Source: Rhodovulum adriaticum | GTDB taxonomy: Bacteria > Pseudomonadota > Alphaproteobacteria > Rhodobacterales > Rhodobacteraceae | Assembly (NCBI RefSeq): GCF_004345735.1 | Contig: NZ_SLXL01000001.1 | Span: 443,876-507,875 of the forward strand | Direction of reading: 5' to 3' | DNA: 64,000 nt | Shown here: in pieces, positions 52,520-63,479 of the stretch | Numbering within the stretch: the stretch's first letter is position 1 | How the letters are laid out: each line of letters starts with the position of its first letter | The notes under the pieces: generated by a model | The model's database searches: none | The model's input: only the letters and a program-made list of their open reading frames with translations | What the model was told of the DNA's origin: nothing | Position numbers and translations under genes: made by a program

Positions 52520-53683
52520 TCAATCGGGCAGCAACTCTCGCAGAATGGCGTTCAGCAGGCTGCGGCCCCTTGCGGTTGCGCGCAGGGTATCGCCGTCGGT
52601 TTCAAGCAACCCTAAACCCTGCAAGCCATTGATTTTATTTGGTTCTATAGGATCGCCAGTAATCCCGCGATAGCGAGAGAGCGATACACCCTCTGCCAGA
52701 CGCAGGCCCATCAGCAGGTATTCGACCCCGTGGTCGGCGGCACTCAGGGCGTTGCGGGTGGACTCTCCACTCCCCGTTTGTGTGACGCGGGTCAGCCATT
52801 GGGCCGGTGCCAGTGGCGTGTCGGTGGCCCATCGGGTGCCGTTCAGGGTCAACCGCCCATGGGCGCCGGGGCCGATGCCCGCGTAATCGCCGGACCGCCA
52901 ATAGACCAGATTGTGCCGGGATTCCGCGCCGGGGCGCGCGTGGTTCGACACCTCGTAGGGGGGCAGGCCGGCGGATTCGCAAATCTCTTGCGTCGCGGCG
53001 TACAGATCGGCGCCCAGATCGTCGTTAGGCAGGCCGCGCAGACCCCCGCGCGCCAGCCGGTCGCCAAAGGCGGTGCCCGGTTCGATCGTCAATTGATACA
53101 GCGACAGGTGATCCACGGCCATGGCCAGCGCCTGGCCCAATTCCGCGCGCCAGGCATCCATCGATTGATCCTGCCGGGCGTAGATCAGGTCGAAACTGAC
53201 CCGCTGAAACTGCGCGCGGGCGATGTCATAGGCGGCGCGCGCCTCGGCCGCCGTGTGCATCCGCCCCAACCGGCGCAGATCGTCATCGTTCAGCGCCTGC
53301 ACCCCCAGGGAAACGCGGTTGACCCCGGCCTGTGCGTATCCGGCGAACCGTCCCGCCTCGACCGAGGTTGGGTTGGCCTCTAGCGTGACCTCCAGGTCAT
53401 TGGCGCAGGGCCATGTGGCGCGGACCTCTGTCAGGATGGCATCGACCAGGTCGGGCGACATCAGGCTGGGCGTGCCGCCGCCGAAAAACACGCTGTTCAG
53501 AATGCGTGGGCCGGTTTCAGCGCCGACCCGGCGGATTTCGGACAGGTAGGCGGCCTGCCATGCGTCCATGTCGATGTCCGCCGCGACATGGCTGTTGAAA
53601 TCGCAATAGGGGCATTTAGCCAGGCAAAACGGCCAATGCAGGTACAGGCCAAAGCCGCCCGCGCGCCAATCCTCAGCGGTCAA
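52520..53683 (-). CDS. hemW: Radical SAM heme chaperone / CPO-like HemW
   Basis: A 387-residue radical-SAM protein. FGLYLHWPFCLAKCPYCDFNSH holds the CxxxCxxC cluster ligands, and SVFFGGGTPSLMSPDLVDAI and LEVTLEANPTSVEAGRFA follow. The family was long annotated as oxygen-independent coproporphyrinogen oxidase, but close homologues (HemW) are heme chaperones; residues that would prove oxidase activity cannot be judged here. I chose TTG 53683 (MTAEDWRAGGF), preceded by GGTGGAG. It overlaps the end of rdgB by eleven bases; longer starts run back into rdgB. Confidence 0.88.
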   Translation of the reverse strand: MTAEDWRAGGFGLYLHWPFCLAKCPYCDFNSHVAADIDMDAWQAAYLSEIRRVGAETGPRILNSVFFGGGTPSLMSPDLVDAILTEVRATWPCANDLEVTLEANPTSVEAGRFAGYAQAGVNRVSLGVQALNDDDLRRLGRMHTAAEARAAYDIARAQFQRVSFDLIYARQDQSMDAWRAELGQALAMAVDHLSLYQLTIEPGTAFGDRLARGGLRGLPNDDLGADLYAATQEICESAGLPPYEVSNHARPGAESRHNLVYWRSGDYAGIGPGAHGRLTLNGTRWATDTPLAPAQWLTRVTQTGSGESTRNALSAADHGVEYLLMGLRLAEGVSLSRYRGITGDPIEPNKINGLQGLGLLETDGDTLRATARGRSLLNAILRELLPD

Positions 53684-54281
53684 AGATCTCCACCAGCTTG
53701 GCAAAGGCGCGGGCGCGGTGGCTGATCTTGTTCTTTTCCCATCGGTCCATCTCGCCAAAGGTCACATCATATCCCTCGGGCTGAAAGATCGGGTCGAACC
53801 CGTGCCCCTGATCGCCACGCATGGGCCAGACGATGCGGCCGGGCATGCGGCCTTCGAACACCTCGTCCTGGCCGTCGGGCCAGGCCATGACAAAGGTGCA
53901 GCAAAACGCGGCGCGGCGCGGTTCGGGGGCGCTCGCAGCCTCCAGCTCGCGCCAGACGCGTTCCATCGCCATGGGAAAGTCGCGGCCATTGCCGGTTTCG
54001 GCCCAGTCGGCGGTATAGACGCCCGGTGCGCCGCCCAGGGCCTCGACCTCCAGCCCGCTGTCATCGGCCAGCGCGGGCAGGCCGGTGGCGGTGGCGGCGG
54101 CGTGGGCCTTGATCCGGGCGTTGCCGACGAAGGTGGTCTCGGTCTCGTCCGGTTCGGGCAGGTTCATGTCACCCGCGCCGACGACCGACACGCCGAAGGG
54201 CTGCAACAGATGCGCGATCTCTTCCAGTTTGCCCTTGTTATGGGTCGCCACCAGCAGCCGGTCGCCGGAAAACCGCCGCAT
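53673..54281 (-). CDS. rdgB: XTP/dITP pyrophosphatase (RdgB/HAM1)
   Basis: A 202-residue enzyme that removes inosine and xanthosine triphosphates. Signatures: LLVATHNKGKLEEIAHLLQ, ARIKAHAAATATGLPALADDSGLEVEALGG, GVYTADWAE and HGFDPIFQPEGYDVTFGEM. Start ATG 54281 (MRRFSGDR), directly after the rph stop (4-base gap). It overlaps hemW downstream. The rph-rdgB-hemW order is a common alphaproteobacterial operon. Confidence 0.94.
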   Translation of the reverse strand: MRRFSGDRLLVATHNKGKLEEIAHLLQPFGVSVVGAGDMNLPEPDETETTFVGNARIKAHAAATATGLPALADDSGLEVEALGGAPGVYTADWAETGNGRDFPMAMERVWRELEAASAPEPRRAAFCCTFVMAWPDGQDEVFEGRMPGRIVWPMRGDQGHGFDPIFQPEGYDVTFGEMDRWEKNKISHRARAFAKLVEIFDR

Positions 54282-54285
54282 CGCG

Positions 54286-55002
54286 TCAGCCCCCGACCGC
54301 GGCCTGTTGCGCGGCAACCAGTTCGCCCACGCCCTTTTCGGCCAGGTCCATCAGGGCGTTCATCTGGTCGCGGGTATAGGTGCCGCCCTCGGCGGACATC
54401 TGCACCTCGATCAGGCGGCCCGATCCTGTCATCACGAAATTGCCGTCAACGCCGGCCTCGCTGTCCTCGGGGTAATCAAGGTCCAGTACGGGTTGCCCGG
54501 CATAGATCCCGCAGGACACCGCCGCCACCGGGTCAATCAGCGGGTCAGAGGTGATCTCGCCCGCCTTCATCAGTTTGTTCACCGCCAGACGCAGCGCGAC
54601 CCAGCCGCCGGTGATGGACGCACAGCGCGTGCCACCATCGGCCTGAATCACGTCGCAATCGACAGTGATCTGACGTTCGCCCAGGGCCACGCGATCCACG
54701 CCCGCGCGCAGGCTGCGCCCGATCAGGCGCTGAATTTCCACGGTGCGGCCGCCCTGCTTGCCGGCGGTTGCCTCGCGCCGCATGCGGGTTGTGGTGGCGC
54801 GCGGCAGCATGCCGTATTCGGCGGTGACCCATCCCAGGCCCGAGTTTTTCAGGAACGGCGGCACGCGCGGTTCCAGCGAGGCGGTGCACAGAACATGGGT
54901 ATCGCCGATGCGGATCATGCACGATCCTTCGGCATGTTTGGTCACGCCGGTTTCAATTGAAACCTTGCGCATTTCGCTTACATCACGTCCAGAGGGGCGC
55001 AT
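54286..55002 (-). CDS. rph: Ribonuclease PH
   Basis: A 238-residue phosphorolytic 3' exoribonuclease that trims tRNA and rRNA ends. It begins [19 protein letters not shown] and contains [56 protein letters not shown] and [19 protein letters not shown], all standard RNase PH motifs. Divergent from hrcA across about 120 bases. First gene of the rph-rdgB-hemW operon. Confidence 0.96.
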   Translation of the reverse strand: MRPSGRDVSEMRKVSIETGVTKHAEGSCMIRIGDTHVLCTASLEPRVPPFLKNSGLGWVTAEYGMLPRATTTRMRREATAGKQGGRTVEIQRLIGRSLRAGVDRVALGERQITVDCDVIQADGGTRCASITGGWVALRLAVNKLMKAGEITSDPLIDPVAAVSCGIYAGQPVLDLDYPEDSEAGVDGNFVMTGSGRLIEVQMSAEGGTYTRDQMNALMDLAEKGVGELVAAQQAAVGG

Positions 55003-55124
55003 GGGATTTCCTTTCTGCGGCTTGGCGCTTTGCTCACATGACGGGCGCGCCGATGCAACCCCGATTGACCTGCGGAAATCCTGGCCTTTAACTGCCCCGC
55101 GCCCCGTGGTGGAGAGCGAGCGAC

Positions 55125-56195
55125 GTGAACGAGAGTTCGAAGATCCTCGAAGAGATGAACGACCGGAGCCGAGAGGTCTTTCGCCGGGTGGTGGAGGGCT
55201 ATCTTGCCTCTGGCGATCCGGTGGGGTCGCGCACGCTGACGCGGTCGATGTCCGAAAAGGTCAGCGCCGCGACGATCCGCAACGTGATGCAGGATCTGGA
55301 GTTTCTGGGCCTGCTGGACAGTCCGCATGTTTCCGCCGGGCGGGTGCCGACGCAGCTGGGACTGCGGATGTTCGTCGATGGCCTGCTGGAAGTGCAGGAA
55401 CTGGAAATCGAGGATCGGGAAAAGATCGACGCGACCCTGGGCAGCAATGCCGGCGATGTCGGGTCGATGCTGGACCGGATCGGCGCGGCCCTGTCGGGCG
55501 TAACCCACGGCGCCAGCCTGGTCCTGGCGCCCAAGCACGAGGCCCCGATCAAGCATATCGATTTTGTCAGCCTCAGCCACGACCGGGCGCTGGCGGTTCT
55601 GGTCTTTGCCGATGGGCACCTTGAAAACCGCGTGTTCCGGCCCGCGCCGGGTCAGACGCCGTCATCCATGCGGGAGGCGGCGAATTTCCTGAATGCCCTG
55701 GCAGAGGGCCGCACCCTCAGCGAACTGCGCGAGGTGATGAGCCACGAGATCACCCGCCGCCGCCAGGAACTGGACGAGCTGGCCCGAACGATGGTGCAGG
55801 CGGGCATCGCCGCCTGGGAAAACGAGGGCGAGGCGCCCGCCCGGCTGATCGTGCGGGGACGGGCGAATCTGCTGGAGGACAGCGCCGAGGCCGAGGAACT
55901 GGACCGCATCCGAACCCTGTTCGACGACCTGGAACGCAAGCGCGATATCGTCGATTTCCTGGAACGCGCCGAGGAAGGCGAGGGCGTGCGCATTTTCATC
56001 GGGTCGGAGAACAAGCTTTTTTCACTTTCGGGTTCCTCTCTGGTCGTCTCTCCTTATATGAACGCGGACCGTAAGATCATCGGCGCCGTAGGCGTGATCG
56101 GCCCGACGCGGCTGAATTACGGGCGGATCGTGCCGATCGTGGATTACACGGCGCAGGTGGTTGGCAAACTCATTTCTGACCGGGGCAAGGGATAA
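55125..56195 (+). CDS. hrcA: Heat-inducible transcription repressor HrcA
   Basis: A 356-residue repressor of chaperone genes that binds CIRCE operators. N-terminal winged helix: [50 protein letters not shown] and [17 protein letters not shown]. The C-terminal [21 protein letters not shown] and [17 protein letters not shown] are the inducer-binding/dimer parts. The GTG at 55125 is the start; a downstream ATG (MNDRSR) is possible. No CIRCE element is visible in the spacer. grpE follows after three bases. Confidence 0.93.
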   Translation: MNESSKILEEMNDRSREVFRRVVEGYLASGDPVGSRTLTRSMSEKVSAATIRNVMQDLEFLGLLDSPHVSAGRVPTQLGLRMFVDGLLEVQELEIEDREKIDATLGSNAGDVGSMLDRIGAALSGVTHGASLVLAPKHEAPIKHIDFVSLSHDRALAVLVFADGHLENRVFRPAPGQTPSSMREAANFLNALAEGRTLSELREVMSHEITRRRQELDELARTMVQAGIAAWENEGEAPARLIVRGRANLLEDSAEAEELDRIRTLFDDLERKRDIVDFLERAEEGEGVRIFIGSENKLFSLSGSSLVVSPYMNADRKIIGAVGVIGPTRLNYGRIVPIVDYTAQVVGKLISDRGKG

Positions 56196-56198
56196 ACC

Positions 56199-56759
56199 AT
56201 GGCGGAAGCTGACAAGAAAGAGATCGAGATCGAGACCCCCGAAGAGGCGCTTGCCGAGGATCCGGCCGCGGCGCAGCCTGAAACCCCGCCCGAGGATGTC
56301 GACGCCCTGCGTGCCGAGCGGGACGAACTGCGCGACCGCTTCATGCGGGCGCTGGCCGATGCCGAAAACGCCCGCAAGCGCAGCGAACGCGACCGGCGCG
56401 AGGCCGAGAACTACGGCGGGTCCAAGCTGGCCCGGGACATCCTGCCCGTCTACGACAACCTTGCGCGCGCGCTGGAAATCGTGACCGACGAACAGCGCGA
56501 GGCGAACAAGGCGTTTCTGGAAGGGGTGGAACTGACCCTGCGCGAATTGCTGAACGTGTTTTCCAAGCACGGGATCGAACGCATCGCGCCCGAGGTCGGC
56601 GACCCGTTCGACCCGCAGCACCACCAGGCGATGTTCGAGGCCCCGGTGCCCGACACCAAGGCGGGCGATATCATCCAGGTGATGGCCGTGGGCTTCATGC
56701 TGCATGACCGGCTGTTGCGGCCCGCGCAGGTGGGCGTGTCGTCCACGCCCGCGTCCTAA
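56199..56759 (+). CDS. grpE: Nucleotide exchange factor GrpE
   Basis: A 186-residue cochaperone that releases ADP from DnaK. An acidic N-terminus ([18 protein letters not shown]) leads to the long coiled-coil [22 protein letters not shown], then [35 protein letters not shown] and [16 protein letters not shown] in the beta wing. Stop TAA overlaps the convergent mutS stop in a shared CTAA. Transcribed with hrcA. Confidence 0.95.
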   Translation: MAEADKKEIEIETPEEALAEDPAAAQPETPPEDVDALRAERDELRDRFMRALADAENARKRSERDRREAENYGGSKLARDILPVYDNLARALEIVTDEQREANKAFLEGVELTLRELLNVFSKHGIERIAPEVGDPFDPQHHQAMFEAPVPDTKAGDIIQVMAVGFMLHDRLLRPAQVGVSSTPAS

Positions 56760-59422
56760 TCCGCGCGGCTCAGCGCCTTCAGTTCGTACAGCAGGTCCAG
56801 CGCCTGTTTCGGTGACAGCTCGTCGGGGTGAATCCCGGCGAGCTTTTCTTCGGCCGGTGAGGGGCCAGCCGGTGTGGGGGCAGGGGCCGGCGCCGCCTCT
56901 GTCGCGGCGGAAAACAGCGGCAGATCGTCGATCAGGGTCTTTTGCGGGCGCCCGCCCTCGCGCTCGCCCTTTTCCAGGGCTTCCAGCACGACCCGCGCCC
57001 GTTCCACGACGGATGCGGGCAGCCCGGCCAGCCGCGCCACCTGCACTCCGTAGGATCGGTCGGCCGCGCCCTTGCGCACCTCGTGCAGGAAGATCACCTC
57101 GCCCTGCCATTCCTTGACCGCGACGGTGGCGTTTTCCACGCCTGCCAGTTTATGGGCCAGTGCCGTCATCTCATGGTAATGGGTGGCGAACAGCGCCCGG
57201 CAGCGGTTCACGTCGTGCAGATGTTCCAGCGTGGCCCAGGCGATCGACAGCCCGTCATAGGTCGCCGTGCCGCGCCCGATTTCATCCAGGATCACCAGCG
57301 CGCGGTCATCGGCCTGGTTCAGGATCGCGGCGGTTTCCACCATTTCCACCATAAAGGTGGACCGCCCCCGCGCCAGATCGTCAGACGCGCCCACCCGGCT
57401 GAACAGTTGCGACACCAGTCCGATCTGGGCGCGGGCTGCGGGCACGAAACTGCCCGCCTGGGCCAGCAGGGCGATCAACGCGTTCTGCCGCAGGAAGGTG
57501 GATTTCCCGGCCATGTTCGGCCCGGTCAGCAGCCAGATCGCGGCACTCTCCGCCCCGCTGGACAGGTCGCAATCATTGGCGACAAAGGGTCCGGTGCCCT
57601 GCGCGCGCAAGCTGGCCTCGACCACCGGGTGGCGGCCGCCCTGGATGGCAAAGGCGCGGCTGTCATCCACCTGCGGTTCGCACCAGTCGGCCTCGCGCGC
57701 CAGATCGGCCAGCGCGGCGGACAGGTCGATTTCCGCCAGCGCGGCGGCGGCCTGCCCGATGGGGCCAGCGCGGTCCAGAACGGCCGCGCGCAGGCGTTCG
57801 AACAGGTGCTTTTCGATTTCCAGCGCGCGGTTGCCCGCGTTCAGGATGCGAGTTTCCAGATCGGACAGTTCCACCGTGGTGAAGCGCAGGGCGTTTGCCG
57901 TGGTCTGCCGGTGGATGAAGGTTTCCGACAGCGGCGGCGACAGCATCTTGTCCGCGTGGGTGGCGGTGACCTCGATGAAATAGCCCAGCACGTTGTTGTG
58001 CTTGATCTTCAGCGAGGAAATCCCGGTCTGCGCCGAAAACTCTGCCTGCATTCCAGCGATCACGCAGCGCCCCTCGTCGCGCAGGGTGCGGGCCTCGTCC
58101 AGATCGGCATCGAACCCCGGCGCGATCACGCCCCCGTCGCGCAGCATCAGTGGCGGTTCGGCCACCAGCGCCTGATCCAGCAGGTCCAGCATGTCGTCAT
58201 GGCCGGTCAGCGCGGCGCGGGCCGTGGCGATCCCGTCAGGCAGGTCGTCGCGGGCCAGCAGATCGGCCAGCGCCCCGGCCTGGGTCAGCCCGCCGCGGAT
58301 CGCCGCCAGATCGCGCGGGCCGCCCCGGTCCAGCGACAGACGCGACAGGGCCCGGTCCATGTCGGGGCATTTGCGCAACGCACCGCGCAACGCATCACAC
58401 AGCGCGCCATCGTCCACCAGCGCACGCACCGCGGCCAGCCGTTCCCGGATCGTGGCCAGATCGCGCGAGGGGCTGGAAATCCGCCGTTCCAGCAGACGCG
58501 CGCCCGGCGCGGTCACGGTGCGGTCGATCGCGGCCAGCAGGCTGCCCGCGCGCGCGCCCGACAGGCTGGCCGTCAGTTCCAGGTTGCGCCGGGTGGCCGC
58601 GTCGATCTGGACCGTGGCGCCGGTGGATTCCCGCACGGGTGCGCGCAGCAGGGGCAGTTTGCCCTTTTGCGTGATCTCCAGGTAATCGACGATGGCGCCC
58701 ATCGCCGACATCTCGGCCCGGGTGAAGGTTGCAAACCCCTCCAGCGTGTCCACCCCGAACAGGCCCGTCAGGCGCGCCTCTGCCGAGGTGCTGTCGAAAC
58801 TGGCGCGTGACAGGGGCGTCAGCGCAGCGCCCGTGTCCGTGACGGTTTCGGCCCAATCGGTTTCCTGCGCCTCGGACAGCAGCACCTCACGCGGGCTTAG
58901 GCGGGCCAGTTCGGGGCCGAACCGCACAGGCGGGCAGGGCATCACGCGGAACGCGCCGGTGGAAATGTCCACCCAGGCCAGCGCGCCCTGATCGCGCACC
59001 ACGCAAAATGCGGCCAGGAAATTGTGGCGCCGGGCCTCCAGCAGGGAATCCTCGGTCAGCGTGCCGGGGGTGACCAGCCGCACCACGCCGCGTTTGACCA
59101 CCGTCTTGGACCCGCGCTTTTTCGCCTCGGCGGGATCTTCCAGCTGTTCGCAGACGGCCACGCGGAACCCCTTGCGGATCAGGGTCAGCAGATAGCTTTC
59201 GGCCGCGTGCACCGGCACGCCGCACATCGGGATATCCTCGCCCTGATGCTTGCCGCGTTTGGTCAGGGCGATGTCCAGCGCGGTGGCCGCCGCCACCGCG
59301 TCGTCAAAGAACATCTCGTAGAAATCGCCCATCCGGTAGAACAGCAGCGCGCCGGGATGCGCCTGCTTGATCTCCAGGTATTGCGCCATCATCGGTGTGA
59401 CGGATCCGCTGGTCCCGCTCAC
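56756..59422 (-). CDS. mutS: DNA mismatch repair protein MutS
   Basis: An 888-residue mismatch recognition ATPase. [19 protein letters not shown] carries the F-x-E mismatch wedge (DFYEMF). The clamp region is followed by the ATPase with Walker [42 protein letters not shown], Walker [20 protein letters not shown] and the helix [11 protein letters not shown]. The start is taken as GTG 59422 ([10 protein letters not shown]); ATG ten residues later is an alternative. Divergent from maeB. Length and motifs fit the standard MutS1 family. Confidence 0.95.
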   Translation of the reverse strand: MSGTSGSVTPMMAQYLEIKQAHPGALLFYRMGDFYEMFFDDAVAAATALDIALTKRGKHQGEDIPMCGVPVHAAESYLLTLIRKGFRVAVCEQLEDPAEAKKRGSKTVVKRGVVRLVTPGTLTEDSLLEARRHNFLAAFCVVRDQGALAWVDISTGAFRVMPCPPVRFGPELARLSPREVLLSEAQETDWAETVTDTGAALTPLSRASFDSTSAEARLTGLFGVDTLEGFATFTRAEMSAMGAIVDYLEITQKGKLPLLRAPVRESTGATVQIDAATRRNLELTASLSGARAGSLLAAIDRTVTAPGARLLERRISSPSRDLATIRERLAAVRALVDDGALCDALRGALRKCPDMDRALSRLSLDRGGPRDLAAIRGGLTQAGALADLLARDDLPDGIATARAALTGHDDMLDLLDQALVAEPPLMLRDGGVIAPGFDADLDEARTLRDEGRCVIAGMQAEFSAQTGISSLKIKHNNVLGYFIEVTATHADKMLSPPLSETFIHRQTTANALRFTTVELSDLETRILNAGNRALEIEKHLFERLRAAVLDRAGPIGQAAAALAEIDLSAALADLAREADWCEPQVDDSRAFAIQGGRHPVVEASLRAQGTGPFVANDCDLSSGAESAAIWLLTGPNMAGKSTFLRQNALIALLAQAGSFVPAARAQIGLVSQLFSRVGASDDLARGRSTFMVEMVETAAILNQADDRALVILDEIGRGTATYDGLSIAWATLEHLHDVNRCRALFATHYHEMTALAHKLAGVENATVAVKEWQGEVIFLHEVRKGAADRSYGVQVARLAGLPASVVERARVVLEALEKGEREGGRPQKTLIDDLPLFSAATEAAPAPAPTPAGPSPAEEKLAGIHPDELSPKQALDLLYELKALSRAD

Positions 59423-59499
59423 GCCTTGCCCCCCTGTTTTTTGGTCCGGCGACCTTACAAACCGCGCCGGTTGGCGAAAAGCGACAATTCCCAATTCTG

Positions 59500-59528
59500 T
59501 TGAGGCTTGCGCCCCCGCCGGTTATGAC
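59500..59528 (+). promoter_or_regulatory. Candidate maeB promoter
   Basis: TTGAGG, 17 bases, TATGAC. Each box is 4 of 6 to sigma-70, and the -10 ends 30 bases before the ATG at 59559. Confidence 0.45.
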
Positions 59529-59558
59529 GCGAACAAGCATCAGGAGAACACCCGCGAC

Positions 59559-61817
59559 ATGGCCGACAATTCGAAGATCACCCCCGAAGAGGCGCTGAGC
59601 TATCACATCGACCCGGTTCCGGGGAAATACGAGATCGTCGCGACCAAGCCGATGACCACGCAGCGCGACCTGAGCCTGGCCTATTCGCCCGGTGTCGCCG
59701 TTCCGGTCGAGGCCATCGCCGATACGCCCGAGGCCGCCTATGACTATACCACCAAGGGCAACATGGTGGCGGTGGTGTCCAACGGCACCGCGATCCTGGG
59801 GCTGGGCAACCTGGGCGCGCTGGCCTCCAAGCCGGTGATGGAGGGCAAGTCGGTCCTGTTCAAACGCTTCGCGGACGTGAACGCCGTCGATATCGAGCTG
59901 GACACCGAAGACCCCGAAGAGATCATCAAGGCGGTGCGCCTGATGGGGCCGACCTTTGGCGGTGTGAACCTTGAGGACATCAAGGCCCCGGAATGTTTCA
60001 TCATCGAGCAGCGGCTCAAGGAAGAGATGGACATTCCCGTCTTTCACGACGACCAGCACGGGACGGCGGTGATCTGCGCGGCGGGTCTGATCAACGCGCT
60101 GCATATTTCCGGCAAGAAGATCGAGGATTGCAAGATCGTGCTGAACGGCGCGGGGGCCGCCGGGATCGCCTGTCTGGAGCTGATCAAGGCGATGGGCGCC
60201 AAGCACGACAACTGCATCGCCTGCGATTCCAAGGGCGTGATCTACCAGGGCCGCACCGAGGGGATGAACCAGTGGAAATCGGCCCACGCCGCCCAGACCG
60301 ATGCCCGTACGCTGGAGGACGCGATGAAGGGCGCCGATGTGTTCCTGGGCGTGTCGGTCAAGGGCGCGGTCACCCCGGAAATGGTGGCCAGCATGGGCGA
60401 CAATCCGGTGATCTTCGCCATGGCGAACCCCGACCCCGAGATTACGCCCGAAGAGGCCCACGCCGTGCGTGCGGACGCAATCGTGGCGACGGGGCGCAGC
60501 GACTATCCCAACCAGGTGAACAACGTTCTGGGCTTTCCCTACCTCTTCCGCGGGGCGCTGGACATCCACGCCCGCGCCATCAACGACGAGATGAAAATCG
60601 CCTGCGCCGAGGCCCTGGCCGAACTGGCCCGCGAGGATGTGCCGGATGAGGTCGCGATGGCCTACGGCAAAAAGCTGGCCTTTGGCCGCGATTACATCAT
60701 CCCCACACCGTTCGACCCGCGGCTGATCTACACCATCCCGCCTGCGGTGGCGCGTGCGGGCATGGAAACCGGCGCCGCGCGCCGCCCCATCGTGGACATG
60801 GAGGGGTATCAGCACACGCTGAAGGCCCGGATGGACCCCACCGCATCGGTGCTGTCGGGGATCGCCGCACGCGCCAAGGCCGCGCAGGCGCGCATGATCT
60901 TTGCCGAGGGCGACGACGAACGCGTGCTGCGTGCCGCCGTCAGCTATCAGCGGGCGGGCTATGGCAAGGCGATGGTCGTGGGCCGCGAACAGGACGTTAA
61001 GGAAAAGCTGGAACAGGCTGGCCTTGGCGATGCCTTCCGCGAGCTGGAGGTGGTCAACGCCGCCAAGACCCGGCACCTGGAGGCGTACCGTTCCTTCCTT
61101 TACCAACGCTTGCAGCGCAAGGGGTTCGATGCCCATGACATCAACCGCCTGGCACAGCGGGACCGGCATGTCTTTTCCGCGTTGATGCTGGCCCATGGGC
61201 ATGGCGACGCGCTGGTCACCGGGGCCACGCGCAAATCGGCCCATGTTCTGGAACTGATCAACCACGTCTTTGACGCCAAGGCACAGGACGGGGCGGTCGG
61301 CGTGACCGCGCTGCTGCACAAGGGGCGGATCGTGTTCATCGCCGACACGCTGGTCCACGAATGGCCCGAGGAAGAGGACCTGGCCAACATCGCCGAACGC
61401 GCCGCAGCGGTCGCCCGCAGCCTGGGGATCGAACCGCGCGTGGCCTTCCTGTCGTTCTCGACCTTCGGTTATCCGGTCAGCGAACGCGCCATCAAGATGC
61501 ACCAGGCCTCGGCGGTGCTGGACAAGCGCGGGGCGGATTTCGAATACGACGGCGAAATGACCGTGGACGTTGCGCTGAACCCCACGGCGATGGCGAAATA
61601 TCCGTTCTGCCGCCTGACGGGCCCGGCGAATATCCTGGTCGTGCCGGCGCGGCACTCGGCCTCGATCTCGGTCAAGCTGATGCAGGAAATGGCAGGCGCC
61701 ACGGTGATCGGTCCGATCCTGGCGGGCGTGGATAAGCCGATCCAGATCTGCGGCACGGTGTCCACCGTGAACGACATCCTGAACATGGCGCTGCTGGCCG
61801 CCTGCGAGGTGGGATAA
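59559..61817 (+). CDS. maeB: NADP-dependent malic enzyme with phosphotransacetylase-like domain
   Basis: A 752-residue fusion. The N-terminal half is the malic enzyme: DLSLAYSPGVAVPVEAIAD, KSVLFKRFADVNAVDIEL, FHDDQHGTAVICAAGL, VLNGAGAAGIACLELIKAMG and VIFAMANPDPEITPEE. The C-terminal half (from about residue 430, ARMIFAEGDDERVLRAAVS) is phosphotransacetylase-like, ending NILVVPARHSASISVKLMQEM; in MaeB this part usually binds acetyl-CoA and regulates. The enzyme makes pyruvate and NADPH from malate. ATG 59559 after CAGGAGA. Single gene; a candidate promoter lies 30 bases upstream. Confidence 0.95.
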   Translation: MADNSKITPEEALSYHIDPVPGKYEIVATKPMTTQRDLSLAYSPGVAVPVEAIADTPEAAYDYTTKGNMVAVVSNGTAILGLGNLGALASKPVMEGKSVLFKRFADVNAVDIELDTEDPEEIIKAVRLMGPTFGGVNLEDIKAPECFIIEQRLKEEMDIPVFHDDQHGTAVICAAGLINALHISGKKIEDCKIVLNGAGAAGIACLELIKAMGAKHDNCIACDSKGVIYQGRTEGMNQWKSAHAAQTDARTLEDAMKGADVFLGVSVKGAVTPEMVASMGDNPVIFAMANPDPEITPEEAHAVRADAIVATGRSDYPNQVNNVLGFPYLFRGALDIHARAINDEMKIACAEALAELAREDVPDEVAMAYGKKLAFGRDYIIPTPFDPRLIYTIPPAVARAGMETGAARRPIVDMEGYQHTLKARMDPTASVLSGIAARAKAAQARMIFAEGDDERVLRAAVSYQRAGYGKAMVVGREQDVKEKLEQAGLGDAFRELEVVNAAKTRHLEAYRSFLYQRLQRKGFDAHDINRLAQRDRHVFSALMLAHGHGDALVTGATRKSAHVLELINHVFDAKAQDGAVGVTALLHKGRIVFIADTLVHEWPEEEDLANIAERAAAVARSLGIEPRVAFLSFSTFGYPVSERAIKMHQASAVLDKRGADFEYDGEMTVDVALNPTAMAKYPFCRLTGPANILVVPARHSASISVKLMQEMAGATVIGPILAGVDKPIQICGTVSTVNDILNMALLAACEVG

Positions 61818-61823
61818 GGGCCG

Positions 61824-62237
61824 CTACAGCCCGCCCATTTCGCAGACGATGCGCCATTCCTCGTCCGTGACCGGCTGAACCGACAGGCGCGAGTTGTTGA
61901 CCAGCACCATGTCGGCCAGCCGCGGCTCGGCCTTGCACATGTCCAGCGTCACGGGGTTTGGCATCGGTTCAACGGCCTTGATGTCGACGCATTCCCAGCG
62001 GGGATCGTCGGTGGTGCTGTCCGGGTGCGCCTCGGCGATCACCTCGACGATGCCGACGATCGCCTTTTCCTTGAGCGAATGGTAGAAAAAGCCGCGATCG
62101 CCCAGCTTCATCGCGCGCATGTTGTTGCGCGCCTGATAGTTGCGCACGCCGTCCCATTCCTCGCCTGCCGCGCCCTTGGCCGCCTGGTCGTCCCAGCCCC
62201 AGGTGTTGGGTTCGGATTTGAACAGCCAGTAGGCCAT
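61824..62237 (-). CDS. EVE (PUA-fold) domain protein
   Basis: A 137-residue EVE protein: MAYWLFKSEPNTWGWDDQ, EWDGVRNYQARNNMRAM, GDRGFFYHSLKEKAIVGIVEV and WECVDIKAVEPMPNPVTL are the domain signatures. EVE domains bind modified bases in RNA or DNA and are often linked to YciI-like and other small genes. ATG 62237 shares one base with the stop of the YciI-like gene (TGATG), so the two are coupled. Confidence 0.88.
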   Translation of the reverse strand: MAYWLFKSEPNTWGWDDQAAKGAAGEEWDGVRNYQARNNMRAMKLGDRGFFYHSLKEKAIVGIVEVIAEAHPDSTTDDPRWECVDIKAVEPMPNPVTLDMCKAEPRLADMVLVNNSRLSVQPVTDEEWRIVCEMGGL

Positions 62238-62512
62238 CAGCCGACCACCCGTTTCCACGCCTGAATGGTGACATCCTCGAACAGCCCGGCCTTGGCATAG
62301 GGGTCGTTCGCGGCCCATCCTTCGGCGGCGGCCTTGTCGGCCACGTCGATCACCACCAGCGATCCGCACATCGCGCCCGCGTCGTCCAGAAACGGCCCGG
62401 CCAGTGTGACCACGCCGGTTTCGGCGACATAGTCCAGATGCGCCTGTCGGTTGGCGGTGCGGGTGTCCAGGTGGCCGGGCTTGTCCCGGCAGATCAGGGC
62501 GTAAAGGGGCAT
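62237..62512 (-). CDS. YciI-like protein
   Basis: A 91-residue YCII-related protein with PLYALICRDKPGHLDTRTAN, HLDYVAETGVVTLAGPFLDD and the C-terminal DPYAKAGLFEDVTIQAWKRV. The His-Asp pair of the family is in HLDYV and DPYAKAG. A ferredoxin-like small enzyme with no known substrate. Starts one base before the gpsA stop at 62514, coupled to gpsA and to the EVE gene. Confidence 0.83.
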   Translation of the reverse strand: MPLYALICRDKPGHLDTRTANRQAHLDYVAETGVVTLAGPFLDDAGAMCGSLVVIDVADKAAAEGWAANDPYAKAGLFEDVTIQAWKRVVG

Positions 62513-62513
62513 G

Positions 62514-63479
62514 TCATTCCTCTTTCAATGGGCGGGACAGCAGGGTTGTTACAGCCTCGGCAATGCTGCGCTGGCCGTCAATCACCTGCGCCACGCTTTG
62601 GGTCACGGGCATGTCGATGCCGCGGGCCTGTGCGATGGCGGCGACGGCGCGGGCGGTTGCCGCCCCCTCGACCGTGATCTGGGGGTCGAAATACGCGCCT
62701 TGCCCCAATGCCGCGCCATAGCGGAAGTTGCGCGACTGGGTGCTGGTGCAGGTCAGCACCAGATCGCCAAAACCCGACAGCCCCGCCAGTGTTTCGGCCT
62801 CTGCCCCCTGCGCGCGGGCAAAGCGCTGCATTTCCGCGAAACCGCGGGTCATCAGCGCGGCGCGCGCACTGTCACCCAGGCCCGCGCCGATCACGATGCC
62901 GGCGGCGATGGCCATGATGTTCTTCAACGCGCCGCCCAGTTCGGCACCTACCGGATCGCCGCTGCGATACAGCCGCAGGGTGGGCGTGGACAGCCGTTCC
63001 TGCAACGCGGTGCCATGGTCGGGATCGACACAGGCCAGCGTCAGCGCGGTGGGCAGGCCGCGTGCGATATCGGCGGCAAAGCTGGGGCCGGTCAGCACGG
63101 CGGGAACGGCAGTCGGGCAGGCCCCGGCGATGATGGCCGTCGGGCCGCGCCCGGTGGTCATATCCACCCCCTTGCAACAGGCGACCAGCGCGCGGCCATC
63201 CAGGGTGGCGGCAGCGTCACGCAGGAACCCGGCCAGCGCCTGCATCGGCACGGACAGCAGGACCGGGTCGCAGATGCGCAGCGCATCCAGATCGGCGGTC
63301 ACTGTCACGTTTTCGGGCAGGGGAACGCCGGGCAGGCGGAGGTTTTCGCGGGTTTTGACCATGTCCCGGGCCGCATCGCAGTTGCGCGCCCACAGGGTGA
63401 CGGGCCGACCGGCCTGGGCCAGGGTCACGGCCAGCGCCGTGCCAAAGGCGCCCGCCCCGGCGATTGCAATCCTGCTCAT
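62514..63479 (-). CDS. gpsA: Glycerol-3-phosphate dehydrogenase, NAD(P)-dependent
   Basis: A 321-residue enzyme giving glycerol 3-phosphate for phospholipids. [20 protein letters not shown] is the NAD loop. The active-site region includes [41 protein letters not shown] with catalytic Lys and [14 protein letters not shown], then [21 protein letters not shown]. Start ATG 63479 overlaps the tsaD stop by four bases. Next gene downstream is the YciI-like one, one base away. Confidence 0.95.
   Translation of the reverse strand: MSRIAIAGAGAFGTALAVTLAQAGRPVTLWARNCDAARDMVKTRENLRLPGVPLPENVTVTADLDALRICDPVLLSVPMQALAGFLRDAAATLDGRALVACCKGVDMTTGRGPTAIIAGACPTAVPAVLTGPSFAADIARGLPTALTLACVDPDHGTALQERLSTPTLRLYRSGDPVGAELGGALKNIMAIAAGIVIGAGLGDSARAALMTRGFAEMQRFARAQGAEAETLAGLSGFGDLVLTCTSTQSRNFRYGAALGQGAYFDPQITVEGAATARAVAAIAQARGIDMPVTQSVAQVIDGQRSIAEAVTTLLSRPLKEE

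Noticed and set aside
55003-55124. CIRCE operator before hrcA-grpE
   Set aside because: No TTAGCACTC-N9-GAGTGCTAA-like repeat in the spacer.
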